Below are positions 54,410 through 64,000 of a DNA stretch of 64,000 bases, in pieces. Source of the stretch: Agapetus fuscipes (Eukaryota > Arthropoda > Insecta > Trichoptera > Glossosomatidae); NCBI GenBank assembly GCA_951799405.1, contig OX637352.1:14828820-14892819 (forward strand). Direction: 5' to 3'. Positions within the stretch are counted from its first letter, which is position 1. Each line of letters starts with the position of its first letter. The notes under the pieces are model-generated. The model had not been told where the DNA came from. It searched no databases and saw only the letters and a list, made by a program, of their open reading frames with translations. The position numbers and the translations under genes are program-made.

Positions 54410-56394
54410 TTAGGTTGGAGAAAAAGTCTTTTCGCATAACTGGCTGGTTTTCGTCACATTAAAAAGGGGGCATTTAAAAAAAAGAATAAAATTGGGAATA
54501 TTTTGTTTCTCGATATTTTTCATTTGTAATAGTTAGGTTTAAGTTAGAATTACGGTCGTTTGACATTTTGACAATTATGTTAATTTTTAAAACTGAACAA
54601 ATTTCAAAACTTAATTTAAATCGGATATTTAACGAACCGTTTAGAGAGAACTAAAATCATTCTCGACGTTTCGTCAGCGATGTAGCCGACGTCTTCAGGA
54701 CGAGCGAATCGAATGAAGAAATAAGATACATTTCAAAATTTTCTTACAATAAAGGGAAAAATGCAACGCAAGCCGTGATTTTTTTTGTGACGTTTATGGA
54801 CCTAATGCAGTGTCAGTAACCCCCGTATTCACGATCAAAACTGGCACTAACTTAAGGGCAAACTAGCGCTTAGATTGGGGAAATTCATTTCAAGAACAAT
54901 ACTTAAGGTAAAATTAGCGCTCAAGCGCTCCAAAAACTAGCACTTAGGTAAGTAAGATCGACACGTATATTAACCAACGCTTAAGCGCTGTCAAAATATT
55001 CCGTCATATTTCATTGTTATCACATTTTTTGTTTGATTGTGAATTTACATGAAAAAATGAAGTCTTACTATGAACATGATTTTTACAAGTGTATTAACAT
55101 TGTTTTGACGAGTATATTTACATTGTTTGCCCATCAGAATTGGGTTTGTTCTCCAGTATGGTCTAGGACCATACTGCAATGACAGATGAACTGTCAAAAT
55201 ATTCCGCAGCATTTCATCAGCACAGTTTTTGTTTGGTTGTGAATTATTTACATAAAATAATGAATTCTTACGATGAAGTTGACTTCAACGAGAATAATAA
55301 CATTGTTTTGTTCAAAAATAGTGTCCCAAGAAAACATATCAGAGACTGTAAAGACCCATTTACGTATTACGAAGAGGATGAATTTAGAAGACGTTTTTGA
55401 TTGAAAAAATGCGTCGTTCTGTATACAGTTTTGCCGTTGCTCATTGAGGGTTGCAAAGCCAACAATTTCTTCGATCTGTTATTTTATCTTCTATTACAGG
55501 TTTTTCTTTAATCAGAGCCACCAGCAGCTCCTTTTCCGCTGGAGAAAACAACATCTTTTTGGCGCTGAAATCGATCAAAACACTTCACATTGGATATTAC
55601 ATAAATGTATTTTTAAAAACTAATAGAAATTGTAAACAAACAAATTCGTACTTACGGTTTACTTAAATTAGTAAGTGCGTTATACGTACTTATTTGTTGT
55701 CAAGTTTTATGCACAGCTGATATGACATTGAAATTTGAAAGAAGCGGCAATGATAAGAGTGAAGTACACCGAATATCGGTCGGAAGGTACTGACCAATTA
55801 CAGAGCTGGGTTTTTTCGAGAGCCAATGACAAACCCGTACATCTCCTGGGGGTTGGGCACTAGGCTGATTACTACTTTAGTGTTCTTTGTAAAACAAAAC
55901 GCTCCAGAATGTCGACCCTTGAGTTAGTGTAGCGCTTGAGTTAGGCACTTAAATCAGTTTTGATCGTGAATACGGTGGTAAGAGTAGCACAAAGTTGGTT
56001 TAAGTGTTTTCAATCCGGGAATTTGAATGTCAAAGATGCACCTCGCTCTGGTCCCCCTGTTACGGATAAAATAGACGCTATTTTTGAAAAGTGGAGCAAG
56101 ATCGGCATATCAACAGCTACGACATAGCTGAAGAACTGGGAATTGACCACAAAACAGTTTTGACCCATCTGAAAAAAGCTGGGTACACAAAAAAGCTCAA
56201 TATTTGGGTGCCACACAAGCTCACTGAAAGAAACCTAATGAACCGTGTACTCATTTGCGATTCTTTATTGAGACGTAATGAAACCAAACCGTTTTTGAAG
56301 AGATTGATAACTGGTGATGAAAAGTGGATCACGTGTGACAAGAACGTGCAAAAAATGTTGTGGTCAAAGGTCGGTCAGAAATATTCATGACAAA
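54410..56394 (+). mobile_element. Mariner copy (unit D)
   Basis: Copy of 22166-24150; transposase relic 56091-56390. Shares CATAACTGG with unit C. Confidence 0.7.
54820..55978. mobile_element. Harbinger element in mariner (unit D)
   Basis: Copy of 22576-23734; relics at 55179-55400 (+) and 55441-55554 (-). The right inverted repeat has one private change (TACGGTGG for TACGGGGG). Confidence 0.75.
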
Positions 56395-56933
56395 CCTAAT
56401 CTTAATAACTACCTTCACTCAAAGGCATGCCGTGATTTGTTATAGAGGAAAAAAATCAGTTAATCCCCAGTCGTCGTGCAGGGTGTCTCCTGAAGACGTT
56501 TGCTACGTCGCTAATAAAACATTGAGAATAATGTAAGTTCTCTATTTTATTTATTATTCAAGAACAAAAGTCACCAAGCACATATTTCCACTTGCAGACT
56601 TTTGAATTGTTGACCACAGATGTCAGGGATAAGTTCACAGTTGGATGACGTCTATGATTGACAGCCGCACTGTATGCAAGTCTACACTTGACGCCTGTGC
56701 GTGTCACCCGCAGTTGAATGGTTAACAGATGGCAGAATTTAATTGCCGACTCGGAATCAGCGTGCATGGCCTAAATCTATAAAAATCTAGTTTTTTTACC
56801 AAAATCCTCACTCTTGAAGATACCCTATTAGGAAATAGATCATATTATGCAAATGAATATTTCCAGGAGAGCCCGACATACAAATCTATTCAAATAGACT
56901 CCAACATTTCAAGCTAAACTAATTAATACTGAC

Positions 56934-57189
56934 CTGAATACCCCTCAATGTTGATTCTCTCCACAAGCACGCGGCATTCCTTCAACAAGCCATCAGGTGG
57001 AGGGGTAGAGTCCTCATTCTTCACATTATCCCCCACAGAGCCCTCGGCAAGCCATTCCTTCTTAATAGCCAGTCTCTCTTGCTTCACATCGCTCTCTTCA
57101 ATGTCTATTTGTTCATCTGAGTGCGCTAGTTGTGCATCCATAAACTCCGAGTCCGCCTCCACCTTCTCAACCTTCACAACAATGTCCAT
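56934..57189 (-). CDS. Zinc-finger gene D, exon 1
   Basis: Protein identical to exon 1 of gene C. Donor at 56934/56933; splices to 52524 in phase 1. Confidence 0.75.
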
Positions 57190-57342
57190 TGTGACTTAAT
57201 CACTTGTGCAAAACAAACAACTAGCAGTTCTTACACTAATCCACTAAAATATAAATCAACTTCCATCAGAAACACTGGTGAACAGGACAACGAAGTATTT
57301 TCCTCAGTTGCTCTCGGTCACAGCTGTCAGTTTTTCTTCACC

Positions 57343-57459
57343 TGTAGGGATGGGCGAAATATATCGATATAGCAAAAGTAGGTATTTTTTTGGAATAATA
57401 TCGATATTTTCCTCGATATTAAAAATATATCGATATATTTTTTGAAGTATCAAAATCGT
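57343..57459. promoter_or_regulatory. TATCGATA cluster upstream of gene D
   Basis: Octamers at 57362, 57399 and 57428. Confidence 0.45.
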
Positions 57460-57480
57460 ATCGAGCCTATTTATTTTTCC

Positions 57481-57724
57481 AGGTAAGGGGCCGGCCTTAC
57501 GACAACCACTTCAGTTGAAGTGGAGGTTTCTTAGCTCACGAAAGGGCTGGTAGTACTCATTTCTTGCGAAGGCTGAGTATACCATGTCGGTATTTTATTT
57601 TGGTTTGAAATTAACACCGAAACGGGAAATCATTTCTGACACCCTTGGTGGGATTCGGAGCCGAGCTCATGGCATGAAATGCAAGCACTCTACCAACTGA
57701 GCTATTGGACCGGACAAATTCTAC
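57481..57724 (-). mobile_element. tRNA-derived SINE (unit D copy)
   Basis: Copy of 25237-25480. Confidence 0.5.
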
Positions 57725-58123
57725 ACAGAGTGGCAGCGGTTGAACTGCTTCTTCAGCTGACCACTATAAAGCGATGAGAAATAATCAACCCGAGACATCA
57801 CAAATGCGCTCACCTGGATCTTTTTAATTGCCTTTATTTGGTGTTGTGAAGAAAAAGAGGAAGCTATGGTGGCATGTCAGGTTCTGAGACTCCTGATGTC
57901 TCACTGAACCAGCTCACCTCCATCTCATAATTTTTATTACATTAGTCATAATTATCCTTAAATTTAGTATTATATTAAGGATTTTGAGGATTGGGTCCAT
58001 CTTGTGATCTTGCAAAGAAAAAAATAATAATACATACTTCTTAAAGTTTATTCAATACTATCATACAAAAGTACACAATATAAATATTAGTTTACAAATT
58101 TTAACATTGCTTCTAAATCCAAA

Positions 58124-58950
58124 TCTTAATCTAAGTTGCAAAGATATATATCATTTGAGATTCATATTAAATGCATTTCCACAAGCAGACACTCACAATT
58201 TCGCAGTAACACATGCTGCATGTGGACATACAATATAAAAACCCAATCTCAAATGAACATAAAAGTACTACAAATCTCGCCGACCTTTCCTGCAACAGGG
58301 GTGACATTGGCAAAGTGATTCATTTTTTTACAGTATGGGTGATCAGCCTCATACCAACCTATAAGTCAAAGAACCCATACTGTGAAAAATGGTTCACTTT
58401 GCCAATGTCACCCCTGTTTCAGGGAAGGTCTGCAAAATTTGCAGGGTTCATGTGCATTTAAGGTTTGGTTTTAATTTGTAAGTACGCACTTAGCATTTGT
58501 AAGCGCGAACTTACACGTGTCTGTTTGTGGGCATGCATTTGATGAGTTTTTTGTTCATATATATTTGCAACTTAGATTACAGATCATAGATTTATATAGT
58601 ATCTGTGAGAGGGCCCTTGAGGTGTGACACACACGAAAACGGCGCTCTTCAATTATGTGTACCTTATAAATAAATGATCCATGTATAATATTTATATAAT
58701 ATATTTATGATAATCTATAATCTAAGTTTCAAGGATATATTCATTTAAAGCTCTCAGATGCATGCCCACAAACAAACACGTGTAGTTCGTGCTTCCAAAT
58801 GCTAAATGTGTACTTACAAATAAAATCCAAGCCTCAAATGAACGTACGCCCCACAACTTTTGCCAACTTTCCCTGAAATAGGGGTGACATTGGCAAAGTG
58901 AACACTTTTTTCAGTATGGGTGGTCAGCCTCATACCAACCTATAATCAAA
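58124..58950. repeat. ~250-bp repeat cluster (unit D)
   Basis: Copy of 25880-26706. Confidence 0.5.
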
Positions 58951-59126
58951 GGAATAACAATCATAATATAAAAAGTGTCATAATTTGTCACCGCGGAGCG
59001 ACTATATTGCTCCGACTTAACTATAGGTAAATATTAATTGAAAGTATCTGTATGGGCACCGAGCCTCAAGCGTAAAATATGCTATGTAAATTGGTTTAGC
59101 TTCAAAAGTGAAAATACCAGACCTAA

Positions 59127-59925
59127 GGCCCGGTTGTTGGTATTTGACAGCTGGTTTACAGTTAGCGACAGCTAATTTTAAGCCGGCTGTTTGTTTAAGC
59201 GCTCCGATTTTAGCGCCGGCTAAAAAATGGGTTGTTTTATGAAAAATTTTGCCCCAGCTAAAAATTAACCGACTGCTAAAAACCATAGACCATATATATA
59301 TTGTTTTCTATGGTAGGTACACAACACGAAAAATATTACTATTACTTACTTACTTTCCGTGTCCGGATTCCGGTGATAGAAGGATTGGCCGGCTTGATGC
59401 CGTTTCCAGGGGACGCCCGATTACTTTCCGTATTATGAAACTTAATCTGCGTGGAGGCTCGAAAAAGTTTGATTTAACGATGCCTGTGCAGCACATTGGC
59501 AGCACTGCGCAGACGAAAATAAATAATACAAGTGACACACGCTTCGACCTGTTCAGAATTTATATAATCACTGTCCATGGCTATGTCAATGATGAATCTT
59601 CTGATTTCAGACGCCATATTAATTATATATATTCTATGATTTTATTGTAAACTGCAAGCGCTAAACCGTCGGATATGATTACGAAACGTACGAAACTTCA
59701 AAGCACTCGTATTTGAGAGAGTTTGACAGCTGTGTAACAGCCGGTCTAAAGTTAGCCCGAGAAATTCGGACAGGTTCGTTTTTAAGCCGGCTGTCAAAAA
59801 ACAGACCGGCTGTCTAATTGACTTTTTCTTAAAACAACCGTTTTTTGTGCAAGCCGGAGATTTTAAGCAGCCGGTTGGCATTTTTAGCCCTGGCTAACTT
59901 TAGCCGGAGATGGTACAACCGGGCC
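59127..59925. mobile_element. PIF/Harbinger-type MITE downstream of gene E
   Basis: Copy of 26883-27681 with TAA flanks. Confidence 0.7.
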
Positions 59926-59928
59926 TAA

Positions 59929-60438
59929 GAGTGTGTTAATTTGTGTTTTTTTAAAGAATCTGCTACTAATGATTTATAACTACACTGGTCACAAGCAAAT
60001 ACTTTTTCTTGGAGTGTCTTTCCTTGTGATCCCTCAAAGACTTTCGGTGTTTACTTTTAAAATTGCACTGATCACAAGCAAAAGGTTTATGATCTGAGTG
60101 TGTTTTCATGTGTCTCTTCAAGATTACGAAGGTTTTACTTTTAAAGGAACACTGATCACAAGCAAATGCCTTGTGCTCAGAATGTGTCAACTTATGTTGT
60201 CTCAAGACGCTTGAGTATATTGTTTTATAATCACACTGGTCACAAACAAACGGCTTCTGCTCAGAGTGTGTTAATTTGTGAGTTTTTAAATAGACTGCTA
60301 AATTTGTTTTATAATTACACTGATCACAAGCAAATGGTTTATGTTCACTGTGTATTAATTTGTGTCTATTGAAATCGCCTGATCGTTAACATTTAAAATC
60401 ACATTGATCACAAGCAAAAGGTTTGTGATCAGAGTGTA
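59929..60438 (-). pseudogene. Fossil zinc fingers downstream of gene E
   Basis: Same sequence and lesions as 27685-28194. Confidence 0.7.
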
Positions 60439-63400
60439 TTAACATGTGATTGCACAAGTTGTGGTAACTGTTTCATAATTACACTGATTACAAACAAACA
60501 GCTTATGCTCAGAATGTGTTAATTTGTGTGATTTTAAATGGACTGCTGTTTTTGATTTATAATCACACTGATCACAAGCAAATGGTTTGTGCTGAGAGTG
60601 TGTGATTTTGTGTCTTTTTAATATATATGGATTAATAGATTTAAAATCACACTGATCACAAGTTTTTTTGTTTTTTAGCCCAGAGTGTGTTAATTTGTGT
60701 TTTTTTAAAGTGCCTGCTAGCAATGATTTATAGCAACACTGGTCACAAGCAAATACTTCTTTCTTGGAGTGTCTTTCCTTGTGATCCCTCAAAGACTTTT
60801 GGTGTTTACTTTTAAAATTGCACTGATCACAAGCAAAAGGTTTATGATCTGAGTGCTTTTTCATGTGTCCCTTCAAGGCTACGAAGGTTTTACTTTTAAA
60901 GGAACACTGATCACAAGCAAATGCCTTGTGCTCAGAGTGTGTCAACTTGTGTTGTCTCAAGCCGCTTGAGTATATTGTTTTATAATCACACTGGTCACAA
61001 ACAAACGGTTTCTGCCCAGAGTGTGTTAATTTATGAGTTTTTAAATAGACTGCAAAATTTGTTTTATAATTACACTGATCACAAGCAAATGGTTTATGAT
61101 CTGAATGCATTTTCATGTGTCTCTTCAAGGTTTTCGAGGTTTTACCTTTAAAGGAACACTGCTCACAAGCAAATACCTTGTGCTCAGAGTGTGTTAATTT
61201 GTGGCTTTTTAATAAATTTAGTTGATAAGTTTTAAAATCACACTGATCACAAACAAATTTTTCATACCCAGAGTGAGTTAACATGTGAGCTTTCAATTCG
61301 GCCATACTTTTCGTTTTATAATCATATTGATCACAAGCAAATGGTTTCTGCTCGGTGTGTGTTAATTTGTGTTTTTTTAATATACTTAATTGAAAAGTTT
61401 TAAAATAACAGCGATCACATGAAATTTTTTTCAGCCCAGAGTGAGTTAACATGTGGGCTTTCAATCCACCCAAGTGCTTTGTTTTATGATTATACTGATC
61501 ACAAACAAATACTTTGTGCTCAGAATGTGTCAATTTGTGTTGTCTCAAGCCGCTTGAGTATATTGTTTTATAATCACACTGGTCACAAACAAACGGTTTC
61601 TGCCCAGAGTGTGTTAATTTATGAGTTTTTAAATAGACTGCAAAATTTGTTTTATAATTACACTGATCACAAGCAAATGGTTTATGATCTGAATGCATTT
61701 TCATGTGTCTCTTCAAGGTTTTCGAGGTTTTACCTTTAAAGGAACACTGCTCACAAGCAAATACCTTGTGCTCAGAGTGTGTTAATTTGTGGCTTTTTAA
61801 TAAATTTAGTTGATAAGTTTTAAAATCACACTGATCACAAACAAATTTTTCATACCCAGAGTGAGTTAACATGTGAGCTTTCAATTCGGCCATACTTTTC
61901 GTTTTATAATCATATTGATCACAAGCAAATGGTTTCTGCTCGGTGTGTGTTAATTTGTGTTTTTTTAATATATATGGATTAATAGATTTAAAATCACACT
62001 GATCACAAGTTTTTTTGTTTTTTAGCCCAGAGTGTGTTAATTTGTGTTTTTTTAAAGTGCCTGCTAGCAATGATTTATAGCAACACTGGTCACAAGCAAA
62101 TACTTCTTTCTTGGAGTGTCTTTCCTTGTGATCCCTCAAAGACTTTTGGTGTTTACTTTTAAAATTGCACTGATCACAAGCAAAAGGTTTATGATCTGAG
62201 TGCTTTTTCATGTGTCCCTTCAAGGCTACGAAGGTTTTACTTTTAAAGGAACACTGATCACAAGCAAATGCCTTGTGCTCAGAGTGTGTCAACTTGTGTT
62301 GTCTCAAGCAGCTTGAGTATATTGTTTTATAATCACACTGGTCACAAACAAACGGTTTCTGCCCAGAGTGTGTTAATTTATGAGTTTTTAAATAGACTGC
62401 AAAATTTGTTTTATAATTACACTGATCACAAGCAAATGGTTTATGATCTGAATGCATTTTCATGTGTCTCTTCAAGGTTTTCGAGGTTTTACCTTTAAAG
62501 GAACACTGCTCACAAGCAAATACCTTGTGCTCAGAGTGTGTTAATTTGTGGCTTTTTAATAAATTTAGTTGATAAGTTTTAAAATCACACTGATCACAAA
62601 CAAATTTTTCATACCCAGAGTGAGTTAACATGTGAGCTTTCAATTCGGCCATACTTTTCGTTTTATAATCATATTGATCACAAGCAAATGGTTTCTGCTC
62701 GGTGTGTGTTAATTTGTGTTTTTTTAATATACTTAATTGAAAAGTTTTAAAATAACAGCGATCACATGAAATTTTTTTCAGCCCAGAGTGAGTTAACATG
62801 TGGGCTTTCAATCCACCCAAGTGCTTTGTTTTATGATTATACTGATCACAAACAAATACTTTGTGCTCAGAATGTGTCAATTTGTGTTGTCTCAAGCCGC
62901 TTGAGTATATTGTTTTATAATCACACTGGTCACAAACAAACGGTTTCTGCCCAGAGTGTGTTAATTTATGAGTTTTTAAATAGACTGCAAAATTTGTTTT
63001 ATAATTACACTGATCACAAGCAAATGGTTTATGATCTGAATGCATTTTCATGTGTCTCTTCAAGGTTTTCGAGGTTTTACCTTTAAAGGAACACTGCTCA
63101 CAAGCAAATACCTTGTGCTCAGAGTGTGTTAATTTGTGGCTTTTTAATAAATTTAGTTGATAAGTTTTAAAATCACACTGATCACAAACAAATTTTTCAT
63201 ACCCAGAGTGAGTTAACATGTGAGCTTTCAATTCGGCCATACTTTTCGTTTTATAATCATATTGATCACAAGCAAATGGTTTCTGCTCGGTGTGTGTTAA
63301 TTTGTGTTTTTTTAATATACTTAATTGAAAAGTTTTAAAATAACAGCGATCACATGAAATTTTTTTCAGCCCAGAGTGAGTTAACATGTGGGCTTTCAAT

Positions 63401-63695
63401 CCACCCAAGTGCTTTGTTTTATGATTACACTGATCACAAACAAATACTTTGTGCTCAGAATGTGTCAATTTGTGTATATTTAATTTACTTGAGTGACGAG
63501 TTTTGTAATCACACTGATCACAAGCAAAGGATTTCTGTCGGTGGGAAATTTTTGTTGATCCAGAAGCACATTTGTATGTTTCCTTGCAGCAACTGAACAT
63601 CTGATGGATCCTCAGGAGTTTTCTTTCATTGACTTTGTAGCTGCAGGCATGGCACACATGATCCACCTTGACTGAGTCCCTCTCACGACTGCCAA
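60439..63695 (-). CDS. Zinc-finger gene E, exon 2 (36 fingers); exon 1 outside
   Basis: Adds 1084 residues after the acceptor at 63695/63696; exon 1 should lie beyond 64000. Finger order: 1-8, then 2-12, 4-8, then 2-8, 9-12, 22, broken finger. It is nine fingers (253 residues) shorter than D because the first 9-12, 4-8 stretch is missing. Both internal copies of finger 2 carry CDQYNH as in D, so D and E share the mutated block. Finger 8 before the first junction is S-G-L-type. The intron start at 63696-64000 matches the A/C sequence type (CCATAAAGCTGG at 63946-63957), predicting that this intron lacks the 256-bp insertion. Confidence 0.8.
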
Positions 63696-64000
63696 CTGTA
63701 AACATAACAATGATAATTAGTTTTTCCACCAAGGACAAGTCCTTTTAGGAACGGTATTGTGGAGTGTAGTTAACTAAAACTTTCAATTTACTGCAGATAT
63801 AAAATGTCGGTAGGTTGAACTTCAATTTTAGTTAACTAATAAACCGAATACACCTGAAGAGACAAATCATACAAAATATGATTACCATTTTATTAAAAAT
63901 GTTAAAAAGAAACAACTAGTCATCAAAAATTGGATTATATAATATCCATAAAGCTGGACAACGACACAAAAACTGTTCCAGTAGCAGCAATTTTGATGTA

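Larger units (their letters stand above)
52525..56933 (-). other. Intron of gene D (4409 bp)
   Basis: Same length as intron B because it shares the 256-bp insertion. Contents match A at +32244. About 56544-56924 holds nothing recognised. Confidence 0.7.

Noticed and set aside
28677..63596. Plus-strand open frames of 68-106 codons across the ZnF exons
   Set aside because: They are antisense shadows of the finger repeats, recurring with the same 759- and 1347-nt periods.

Overview
The window looks like a transposon-rich eukaryotic, probably insect, chromosome segment. The coding content is a tandem family of two-exon C2H2 zinc-finger (ZnF) genes with GT-AG introns, and the mobile elements are the usual insect set: hAT, mariner, PIF/Harbinger, RTE, CR1-like, Jockey-like, an R2/HERO-type LINE with a restriction-like endonuclease, and Penelope-like elements. 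The transposable-element load and the acidic, SUMO-motif-rich first exon suggest a large-genome insect such as a cockroach relative; that is a low-confidence inference. Starts in the element ORFs are often not ATG, so element boundaries are given from repeats and target-site duplications (TSDs) where these are visible.

Left part (1-16,150): nested mobile elements. A hAT transposon (2120-7866, 8-bp TSD CCTTAAAT) sits in a copy of a ~256-bp interspersed repeat. An R2/HERO-type LINE interrupts the hAT transposase. The same host repeat also holds a near-perfect 358-bp palindrome flanked by a 14-bp TSD (insert 7944-8322). Then come Penelope-like GIY-YIG fragments, a full-length RTE element with an unbroken 1028-codon ORF (9827-12913), and several hammerhead-ribozyme-like motifs.

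Right part (16,150-64,000): a tandem array transcribed from the minus strand. Each unit has exon 1 (85 codons plus 1 nt, acidic, four psi-K-x-E motifs), an intron of 4145 or 4409 bp packed with identical element fragments, and one long ZnF exon. I call the genes A (exon 2 at 19727-20544), B (28195-30275), C (38190-40858), D (48509-52524) and E (60439-63695, its exon 1 lies past the window). Their ZnF exons carry 7, 22, 29, 45 and 36 complete fingers. An older, diverged exon 1 (Z, 16157-16412) lies at the left edge with no zinc-finger exon in view. Units repeat at fixed offsets: B = A+9995, C = A+20314, D = A+32244 for everything from the mid-intron to the next gene's 3' end.

The finger number differences are exact in-frame multiples of fingers, built from a 9-finger (759-nt) and a 16-finger (1347-nt) higher-order repeat with visible chimeric junction fingers. 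Downstream of the B-E stop codons lie fossil, frameshifted fingers followed by a PIF/Harbinger-type MITE. Upstream of each exon 1 is a hAT-type terminal fragment bearing several TATCGATA (DRE-type) motifs. Together the window shows an actively rearranging zinc-finger gene array. Near-identity of units also makes assembly error a possibility that must be excluded.
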